Assembly: GCA_002505805.1 (NCBI GenBank)
Contig: DAWB01000190.1
Span: forward strand, 20,029-30,473
From: Methanosaeta sp. UBA80
GTDB taxonomy: Archaea; Halobacteriota; Methanosarcinia; Methanotrichales; Methanotrichaceae
Direction of reading: 5' to 3'
Length of the DNA: 10,445 nucleotides
Under the pieces are notes generated by a model. The model saw only the letters and a program-made list of their open reading frames with translations. It ran no database searches and was not told the origin of the DNA. This document shows positions 6,360 to 10,445 of the stretch, one piece after another (the first letter of the stretch is position 1; every line of letters begins with the position of its first letter). Made by a program: the position numbers and the translations under genes.

Positions 6360-7082
6360 ATGCTTCTTTCAATAGCACTAATCTCATTTTTTCTTATCCT
6401 GCTGTTGCTCCTGATCCCCGTAGACCTGGTGGGGCAGGCAGCCCCAGGTCGCAGGCAGGATATCAGCTTAGTCTGGCTCTTTGGCCTGATAAAGATCGAT
6501 CTCCAGCCGCAAATAGGGACCGGGAATGGACCATCTGAGAAGAAGGCGGGTATAGATAAGAAGGCGGGTATAGGTGAGAAGGGGGGAAGAGAGAAGACGA
6601 TCCATCCCCGACCGCCTATTGAAACATCTCAAGAGAAGGCTCAGGAGGAGGGCCGAAAGGAAGCCAGGGAAGAGGCGGAGAGAAAAAGCCGCGGATGGAG
6701 CCTTCAGGATGCATTGTCCATACTCCAGACCGAGGGCCTCAAGGACAACCTGAAGCTTCTTCTCAGAGGCATGGCCCGTGCCATCCGCATAAGCTACTTC
6801 AGGGCATCTTTGTATATAGGCCTGGAGGATCCTGCCGACACCGGCCTTATCGCAGCCTGCCTCTGGTCGGCTGCAGGATACCTGCAATCCCTCTACCCTA
6901 TTGAGATCGATATCCAGCCAAGCTTCTGCCAGGAAAGGCTGGATGGGGAGGGCTGCGCAGCCCTGCGAATCTGGCCGGCGTTTCTGCTTCTGGCCTTGCT
7001 CAGATTTGCTCTCTCCCGGCCTTCACTCAGCGCCTCTTTGAGAATCGTGAAGATGCTGAGCCGCAAAAGGCAGAAGGCTTAG
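6360..7082 (+). CDS. DUF2953 (YtfI-like) membrane-anchored protein
   Basis: A 240-residue protein with one strong N-terminal membrane segment (about residues 3-20). A short VWLFGLIKIDLQP strand and a Lys/Glu/Arg-rich low-complexity linker (about 55-110) follow. The conserved DUF2953 core covers about 120-225: a helix, the ADTGLIAACLWSA region, IEIDIQPSF, then RIWPAFLLLALLRFAL, which may be a second membrane-contacting helix. The linker is long for the family and holds a hexapeptide repeat. In Bacillus, DUF2953 protein YtfI is the neighbour of YtfJ, so conserved adjacency supports a joint function at the membrane. There is no clear Shine-Dalgarno motif; the 7-bp gap suggests translational coupling. 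Biochemical role unknown. Confidence 0.75.
   Translation: MLLSIALISFFLILLLLLIPVDLVGQAAPGRRQDISLVWLFGLIKIDLQPQIGTGNGPSEKKAGIDKKAGIGEKGGREKTIHPRPPIETSQEKAQEEGRKEAREEAERKSRGWSLQDALSILQTEGLKDNLKLLLRGMARAIRISYFRASLYIGLEDPADTGLIAACLWSAAGYLQSLYPIEIDIQPSFCQERLDGEGCAALRIWPAFLLLALLRFALSRPSLSASLRIVKMLSRKRQKA
6540..6572 (+). repeat. Two 15-bp in-frame direct repeats
   Basis: AAGAAGGCGGGTATA occurs at 6540-6554 and 6558-6572, 18 bp apart, encoding successive KKAGI-type hexapeptides. It lies in the variable linker of the DUF2953 protein and looks like a small in-frame duplication. Confidence 0.7.
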
Positions 7083-7103
7083 CCCTCCAGAAGTCTGGGA
7101 GGG
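7083..7103 (+). terminator. Hairpin at the end of the GerW-DUF2953 operon
   Basis: CCCTCCAG pairs with CTGGGAGGG around a 4-nt loop (AAGT), with one bulged G, starting right after the DUF2953 stop. No T run follows, so it may protect or process the transcript end rather than terminate it. Confidence 0.35.
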
Positions 7104-7150
7104 GGCATCAGAGCTAAATAGATTCAACAATATAATTTTGTTTTCAGCCA

Positions 7151-7156
7151 GGAGGA
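7151..7156 (+). promoter_or_regulatory. Ribosome binding site fixing the ferritin-like start
   Basis: GGAGGA lies 5 nt before ATG 7162, a near-ideal Shine-Dalgarno arrangement. It rules out the upstream in-frame TTG at 7138. Confidence 0.8.
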
Positions 7157-7161
7157 TTTCT

Positions 7162-7563
7162 ATGGAGAGCAGAGATGTCATCGCCATCCTCAATGAAGAC
7201 TTCATGAGGGAGCTGGAAGCCACATTGATCTATGTGAGAAACTCTTTTGTGATGATGGATTGCGAGGCCAGCCGGGTCACAGAGGCCATAGCTGTGGATG
7301 AGATGAGGCACATGTGGTGGCTGGCGGACCTGATAACAAAAAGAGGCGGAAAGCCGGTGATGCAGCATAAGGAGCTGGATTTCTCGGCTGAAGACACCTC
7401 AGGCATGCTGCAGATGCAGATCGCCCTGGAGACGGAGGGAATTGAAAAATATAAAGCCCAGATAGATATCCTGGATGATCCGGAAGTGGTCGGCGTTCTC
7501 AAGCATATATTGGACGAGGAGAAGAGGCATAGAAAGGAGTTCAGGATCAGACTGAAGGGATAA
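7162..7563 (+). CDS. Ferritin-like diiron protein
   Basis: A 133-residue cytoplasmic four-helix-bundle protein of the bacterioferritin/rubrerythrin superfamily. Candidate diiron ligands line up with bacterioferritin: E17 in helix A (RELEATLIY), E47 and H50 in helix B (DEMRH), E90 in helix C (ALETEG), E120 and H123 in helix D (DEEKRH). There is no rubredoxin domain, and the length is short compared with bacterioferritin (about 158). Likely roles are iron storage, or peroxide/oxygen scavenging in a strict anaerobe; the sequence does not separate these. TAAATA near 7114-7119 may be its TATA box, giving a roughly 20-nt leader; the nearer TATAATTT (7131-7138) would remove the ribosome site. T runs follow the stop. 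Confidence 0.82.
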   Translation: MESRDVIAILNEDFMRELEATLIYVRNSFVMMDCEASRVTEAIAVDEMRHMWWLADLITKRGGKPVMQHKELDFSAEDTSGMLQMQIALETEGIEKYKAQIDILDDPEVVGVLKHILDEEKRHRKEFRIRLKG

Positions 7564-7568
7564 TAGTC

Positions 7569-7605
7569 TTTTTATTTTTGGCCATTTCACCGCATGCATT
7601 TTTTT
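7569..7605 (+). terminator. Oligo-T terminators after the ferritin-like gene
   Basis: TTTTTATTTTT at 7569-7579 begins 6 nt after the stop, and a T7 run follows at 7599-7605. This fits archaeal T-stretch termination and implies that the next gene has its own promoter. Confidence 0.6.
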
Positions 7606-7613
7606 CGATAATT

Positions 7614-7623
7614 TCATATATTC
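7614..7623 (+). promoter_or_regulatory. TATA box of the DOMON-DUF2202 gene
   Basis: TCATATATTC is centred about 36 nt before ATG 7655, predicting transcription from about 7643 and a leader of about 12 nt that retains the GGTG ribosome site at 7645-7648. Confidence 0.5.
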
Positions 7624-7654
7624 AGCCTACCAATATAAGTTTCAGGTGTGGCGA

Positions 7655-8803
7655 ATGAGGTCGGCATTGATTGCATTGATACTGGGCTTGCTTCTGCTCT
7701 TTTCCGGATGCATTGAGCGGCAGGAGGCTCCAGAGGTTTTGGAGCAGGAGACCACTGAGGAGTGGAAGGCGGATGGGATTATTGGCGATGGCGAGTACTC
7801 TCGCAGCGTGCTCCTGCAGGCCCCGGCCAGACAGGGGTACAGCGGCGGGGAGCTGGCCGTCTCCTGGAAGAACGATAAGGAGCATCTCTACCTGGCCCTG
7901 AACGGCAGCACTGATGCCTGGCTGTCCATAGGATTTGATCCCCTGGAGTGGATGAAGAATGCAGATATAATCCTGGCCTCGGTACAGGGCGGCAAGGCAG
8001 TGGTTTTGGATGAGTACTGCACCGGCAACTACGGTCCTCACATTGAGGATACCATGCTGGGCGGCTCGGACGATATCCTGGAAGCAGGAGGCAGCAAATC
8101 GGCGGGCCGGACCATAATCGAGCTTAAGAGACGGCTTGATACCGGCGATCGCTTCGACAAGGCTTTCTCTCCTGGCGGGGCGGTATCCATGATCTGGGCC
8201 CTTTCCAGCAATCCAGACATAAGCCTCAAGCACAATATTGCCTACGGGGAGGGAATTCTGAGCTTGACCGGCGGAGAGGCGGCTGCAGATGATGGGGCTG
8301 CACTAGCAGCTCTCACGGCACGAGAGAAGGACGGCCTGCTCTTCATCTGGGAGGAGGAGAAGGCGGCCCGGGATCTTTATAACGGCCTGTATGAGAAGAA
8401 CAATATGACCATATTCCTGGATCTGGTCAGATCGGAGAGCAGCCACATGGATCAGGCCCGGGCGGTCATGGAAAAGCATGGCCTGGCTGTCCCTCCGGAC
8501 GAGCCGGGAATATTCCAGAACCAGACCCTGCAAGAGATGCATGACCAGCTTCTGGCAGAAGGTCTGCAGTCGGACCAGGACGCCCTCACCGTGGCAGCAG
8601 TCTTCGAGGAGATAAGCATCGTGGACCTGGAGAAGGAGCTGTCAGCCAGCCAGCCGGATGATGTGAGAACGGTCTATGAGGGACTTTTGGCCGGCTCCAG
8701 AAAGCACCTTCGCTCTTATGTCAGCGATCTGGAGGGCCAAGGAATAGAGTACCAACCCCGGTATCTGGAAGCGGAGGAGTTCCAGGAGATCGTCAAGAGC
8801 TGA
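7655..8803 (+). CDS. Lipoprotein fusing DOMON and DUF2202 ferritin-like domains
   Basis: A 382-residue protein. Residues 1-19 are a lipoprotein-type signal ending in LFSGC, with Cys19 the likely lipidation site, so it should be anchored outside the cytoplasmic membrane. Residues about 35-205 match a DOMON beta-sandwich: WKND, LYLAL, GFDPLEWMKNADIILASV, DEYCTG, LGG, and RTIIELKRRLDTGDRFDK. Such domains in other proteins bind heme or sugar. Residues about 218-362 match DUF2202, a ferritin-like bundle: EEEKAARDLY (E233-E235), SESSH (E261, H264), FEEI (E318/E319), GSRKHLRSY (H351). An extracytoplasmic redox or metal-handling role is inferred. ATG 7655 is preferred because GGTG lies 6 nt ahead of it; GTG 7646 would overlap that site. 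The gene follows the ferritin-like gene by 91 bp. Confidence 0.82.
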   Translation: MRSALIALILGLLLLFSGCIERQEAPEVLEQETTEEWKADGIIGDGEYSRSVLLQAPARQGYSGGELAVSWKNDKEHLYLALNGSTDAWLSIGFDPLEWMKNADIILASVQGGKAVVLDEYCTGNYGPHIEDTMLGGSDDILEAGGSKSAGRTIIELKRRLDTGDRFDKAFSPGGAVSMIWALSSNPDISLKHNIAYGEGILSLTGGEAAADDGAALAALTAREKDGLLFIWEEEKAARDLYNGLYEKNNMTIFLDLVRSESSHMDQARAVMEKHGLAVPPDEPGIFQNQTLQEMHDQLLAEGLQSDQDALTVAAVFEEISIVDLEKELSASQPDDVRTVYEGLLAGSRKHLRSYVSDLEGQGIEYQPRYLEAEEFQEIVKS

Positions 8804-8823
8804 AACGGGCAGGATGGGTGGGT

Positions 8824-8872
8824 GAGCCTTGGGAATCAAATGCCCAAAATCAGGTGGATCCGGGCAAGGCTC
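8824..8872. terminator. Inverted repeat between convergent genes
   Basis: GAGCCTTG (8824-8831) and CAAGGCTC (8865-8872) are perfect 8-bp arms separated by 33 nt. A competing smaller hairpin, TTGGG with CCCAA, lies inside (8829-8846). A bidirectional transcript-end structure is plausible, although no T run follows. Confidence 0.4.
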
Positions 8873-8878
8873 CCGATG

Positions 8879-8898
8879 GGGCTATTGATCCATAGCCC
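8879..8898. repeat. Perfect hairpin spanning the stop of the secreted protein gene
   Basis: GGGCTAT-TGATCC-ATAGCCC has 7-bp perfect arms and a 6-nt loop. The reverse-strand stop codon (8882-8884) lies in one arm, so the structure could act as the mRNA 3' end of that gene. Confidence 0.45.
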
Positions 8899-9466
8899 TC
8901 CTGCCTCCCTGCAGTGTTCCAGACCATGAACGGCCCTGAGCATCGTAGGCATTGTAGCTGCCGGAGAGGAAATCCTTGCTCATGGTCAGGCTGCAGCGGT
9001 AGAGCATCATAGCCTCTACATCAACCAGATCCAGGTATAGCAGGTCCTTTGCCGTCCATCCGCTGGCGGACAGGCTGCTGAAGCCGCCAGCCAGGGAGAT
9101 GCTGCCGCGCCCGAAGACCGCATCCCGGTTCTGGACCAGCATCAGATCCATGCGTCCCGGCATGCCCCCGAAGAGATCCAGCGTCCAGTATCCCTGCAGC
9201 TCCTGAGAGATCGAGATGAATGGGCTCAGATACTCTCTGCCGCTGATCTTATCCAGATACTCTGAGGTGTGATGCGGATCGATCTGGCGCATCAAGGCAT
9301 CAATGCCCAGAGGATCGGCATAGGGATCAATGATAACCTTTTCTGCATCCGAGCTCTCGGTTCTTCTCATATCCGCGGGCATTTCCAGCGGATCGTATTG
9401 GGCCTGGGCTTGCATGGTCAGGCATAAGACCAGGACGGCCCAGGCGATTATCAATTTGTTTATCAT
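8882..9466 (-). CDS. Secreted protein of unknown function, beta-rich C-terminal domain
   Basis: A 194-residue protein with a signal peptide (hydrophobic core about residues 5-17, likely cleavage after AQA at about residue 22). An acidic linker follows (about 23-80). From about residue 90 a repeated beta-strand pattern appears: GYWTLDLFGG, DLMLVQNRDAVFGRGSI, LSASGWTAKDLLYLDLVD, YRCSLTMSKDFLSGSYNAYDAQGRSWSGTLQG. The GYW opening and the SGSYNAY...WSGT ending resemble modules I associate from memory with secreted methanogen proteins, but I cannot name a family. There is no membrane anchor or lipobox, and one Cys. It converges on the DOMON-DUF2202 gene, so shared transcription is unlikely; a cell-surface location is the only safe inference. 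Confidence 0.72.
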   Translation of the reverse strand: MINKLIIAWAVLVLCLTMQAQAQYDPLEMPADMRRTESSDAEKVIIDPYADPLGIDALMRQIDPHHTSEYLDKISGREYLSPFISISQELQGYWTLDLFGGMPGRMDLMLVQNRDAVFGRGSISLAGGFSSLSASGWTAKDLLYLDLVDVEAMMLYRCSLTMSKDFLSGSYNAYDAQGRSWSGTLQGGRRAMDQ

Positions 9467-9635
9467 ATCAAAAACCCCATTTCATGATTAAGGGATGGCC
9501 AGAATAAAAATTTGCCTTTTATATGAGCCAGATAGAGCATTCAGGTGAGAAGCGCCCAAAAAGCCCGCTCCAGCCCCATCCCCTCAGCTCCTAAAATCAG
9601 GTCAAAGATATTGAGGAGAGAAAGCCTGTCCCTGG
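9467..9635. other. Intergenic region between the secreted protein and NifX genes
   Basis: About 170 bp hold the reverse-strand promoter of the secreted protein and the 3' flank of the NifX pair. A reverse-strand T5 run lies at 9557-9561 beside a short AGCG/CGCT inverted repeat and may end the NifX transcript. No gene is visible. Confidence 0.4.
9517..9525 (-). promoter_or_regulatory. TATA box of the secreted protein gene
   Basis: On the reverse strand CATATAAAAGG is a near-consensus archaeal TATA element. It predicts a TSS near 9495-9500 and a leader of about 30 nt before the ATG at 9466. No strong Shine-Dalgarno motif is seen. Confidence 0.55.
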
Positions 9636-9995
9636 CTAATCCTTATGCTCTTTGCAGGCATTGTCTAAATCGGCGCGAGCCAGCATCTTCTCCTTCCAGC
9701 CATCGATGGCATCTCTCACGGTGCCGGCAGCTCCCACGAATACATCGATGCCCGCCTGGTTAAAAGCCTGAACTGCCTTGGGCCCCAGGCCTCCCACTAT
9801 CATAACCTGAACCCCTTCTGCAAACATGGTCTCCGTGGGCAGGCCCTTTCCGCCCATGTGCTCACTGACATTGGGCAGCACCTTGATCTCCCGGCGGTCC
9901 AGATCCACTATGGTGAATGTAGGAGCCCGGCCGAAATGCTGGCAGATGGCCTCATCCATGCCACCGTCGCCCATGGTGGGAATAGCGACCTTCAC
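9636..9995 (-). CDS. NifX/NifB-type Fe-Mo cluster-binding protein (PF02579)
   Basis: A 119-residue single-domain protein of the dinitrogenase iron-molybdenum cofactor biosynthesis family. It opens with KVAIPTMGDGGMDEAICQHFGRAP, the usual first strand and FGRA turn. It continues with FTIVDLD, EHMGGKG, VMIVGGLGPKAVQAFNQAGIDVF and a final helix. A Cys/His-containing tail (NACKEHKD) ends it. Relatives bind iron-sulfur or molybdenum-iron clusters; many archaeal copies lie outside nif operons, so a role in nitrogen fixation does not follow. Start is GTG 9995, with GGAGGT (10004-10009) 8 nt upstream. The GTG overlaps the TGA of the upstream paralogue (GTGA), so the two are translationally coupled. 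The frame stays open upstream, but only as an overlap with that paralogue. Confidence 0.88.
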   Translation of the reverse strand: MKVAIPTMGDGGMDEAICQHFGRAPTFTIVDLDRREIKVLPNVSEHMGGKGLPTETMFAEGVQVMIVGGLGPKAVQAFNQAGIDVFVGAAGTVRDAIDGWKEKMLARADLDNACKEHKD

Positions 9996-10445
9996 TGTCC
10001 CTGACCTCCTCTTCCCATGCCCCGTCCGCCACCTCTTCCCATACCCTGGCCACCGCCTCTTCCCATGCCCTGGCCGCCACCTCTTCCCATGCCCTGGCCC
10101 ACTCCTCTTCCGGCCCCCTGGCCCATGCCGGAGTGAGCCTGCACCGAGGGCCCGGAGACCTTCGTGAGCTCGCCTCTCTTGAACCTCTCCACGGCATCTC
10201 TGACGCTGCCACCACCTTGATGCAGGTAGACATCGATATTGGCAGCGGAAAGAGTCTGCATGGCATTGGGGCCTACATTTCCGGTGATAACAGCTGCAGC
10301 GCCCTGCCTGGCCACCTCTTGGGCCGCTTGTATGCCTGCGCCGCTGCTGGCATTGACATTGGCATTGGAAATGGATATCTCGGCCATGCTGTCCAGATCT
10401 ACCACCACAAAGAATGGGCATCGCCCAAACCTGGGATCCATGGGA
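9992..10445 (-). CDS. NifX/NifB-type protein with Gly/Met/Arg repeat tail, 5' end cut
   Basis: At least 150 residues of a second PF02579 domain. The visible part begins PMDPRFGRCPFFVVVDLDSM and continues through NANVNASSGAG, AAVITGNVGPNAMQTLSAANIDVYLH and SVRDAVERFKRGEL. The family usually has about 15 residues before DPRFGRC, so the ATG at 10441 is probably internal and the true start lies beyond the window edge. After the domain comes a low-complexity tail of about 45 residues, mainly GQGMGRGG octapeptides, ending in QGQ. Such Gly/Met-rich tails are known in this family, but their role is unclear; metal or nucleic-acid contact is conjecture. It is transcribed ahead of the 119-residue paralogue and overlaps it by 4 bp. 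Confidence 0.85.
   Translation of the reverse strand, partial: PMDPRFGRCPFFVVVDLDSMAEISISNANVNASSGAGIQAAQEVARQGAAAVITGNVGPNAMQTLSAANIDVYLHQGGGSVRDAVERFKRGELTKVSGPSVQAHSGMGQGAGRGVGQGMGRGGGQGMGRGGGQGMGRGGGRGMGRGGQGQ
10004..10009 (-). promoter_or_regulatory. Ribosome binding site of the 119-residue NifX-type gene
   Basis: GGAGGT on the reverse strand lies 8 nt before GTG 9995, inside the last codons of the upstream paralogue and at the edge of its repeat tract. It fixes the start despite the open frame further upstream. Confidence 0.7.
10009..10128. repeat. Five tandem 24-bp repeats coding for a Gly/Met/Arg tail
   Basis: Units at 10009, 10033, 10057, 10081 and 10105 each begin CTCTTCC on the forward strand. 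Units two to four are nearly identical (CTCTTCCCAT-CCCTGGCC); the outer two are more diverged. Each encodes eight residues of the reverse-strand tail, so copy number can vary without a frameshift. There are no spacers, so this is not a CRISPR array. Confidence 0.85.

Noticed and set aside
5933..7082. Reading the GerW-DUF2953 pair as evidence of a spore-forming bacterium
   Set aside because: Promoters, ribosome sites and neighbouring gene families look archaeal, and the GerW family is known outside spore formers.
7138..7161. TTG start giving eight more residues on the ferritin-like protein
   Set aside because: GGAGGA 5 nt before ATG 7162 and the normal family N-terminus favour the shorter form.
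7622..8233. A 203-codon reverse frame over the DOMON region
   Set aside because: The forward frame has a signal peptide and two recognised domains, so this is an antisense shadow.
9545..9763. A 72-codon forward frame overlapping the end of the NifX-type gene
   Set aside because: It runs antisense into a conserved gene, has low-information Ser/Arg/Pro-rich content and shows no recognisable domain.
10020..10110. Internal translation starts in the repeat tract, since the units carry AGAGGTGG- or AGAGGCGG-like motifs and most an ATG
   Set aside because: The motifs follow directly from the GMGRGGGQ coding repeat and any product would be a short tail fragment in the same frame.
10009..10128. CRISPR-like short tandem repeats
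   Set aside because: The 24-bp units abut with no spacers and code in frame for an octapeptide tail.
9636..10421. A 261-codon reverse frame that would extend the NifX-type protein N-terminally
   Set aside because: The extension lies out of frame over the conserved upstream paralogue and encodes Arg/Gly/His-rich low-complexity sequence. The domain start and the GGAGGT site place initiation at GTG 9995.

Overview
The window looks like chromosome of a methanogenic archaeon, most likely a Methanothrix/Methanosaeta-type member of the Methanosarcinales. This is inferred from AT-rich TATA-type promoters 22-36 nt ahead of start codons, Shine-Dalgarno motifs of the GGAGG/GGTGAT type beside apparently leaderless genes, oligo-T stretches after genes, and the gene families present. 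There is no rRNA or species-specific marker, so the genus is a guess.

Left part (1-3278): the window opens inside the 3' end of a tRNA (T-arm, acceptor strand, discriminator A). A reverse-strand MgtC/SapB-DUF4010 inner-membrane protein follows, then a forward secreted DUF4139 protein ending in a strong oligo-T stretch. About 450 bp without a convincing gene come next; they hold a hairpin and AT-rich promoter-like sequence.

Centre (3279-7082): a beta-CASP metallo-beta-lactamase nuclease of RNase J type has an uncertain start. It converges on a reverse-strand protein made of eight 34-residue TPRs. A divergent promoter region rich in inverted repeats separates the TPR gene from a forward two-gene operon, a GerW/YtfJ-family protein and a DUF2953 membrane protein. 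The same pair (ytfJ-ytfI) is known from spore-forming Firmicutes, yet it sits here in an organism with no spores.

Right part (7083-10445): a small ferritin-like diiron protein is followed by a lipoprotein that fuses a DOMON domain to a DUF2202 ferritin-like domain, so two four-helix-bundle proteins lie in a row. A reverse-strand secreted beta-rich protein of unknown function converges on them across a hairpin-rich gap. The window ends in a reverse-strand pair of NifX/NifB-type (PF02579) Fe-Mo cluster-binding proteins that overlap by GTGA. The upstream one is cut by the window edge and carries a Gly/Met/Arg tail built from five 24-bp tandem repeats.

The genes read as metal, redox and envelope housekeeping rather than a mobile or defence island. 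I see no transposase, integrase, CRISPR array or toxin-antitoxin pair. The best leads are the archaeal GerW-DUF2953 operon, the DOMON-DUF2202 lipoprotein beside a ferritin-like protein, and the repeat-tailed tandem NifX pair.
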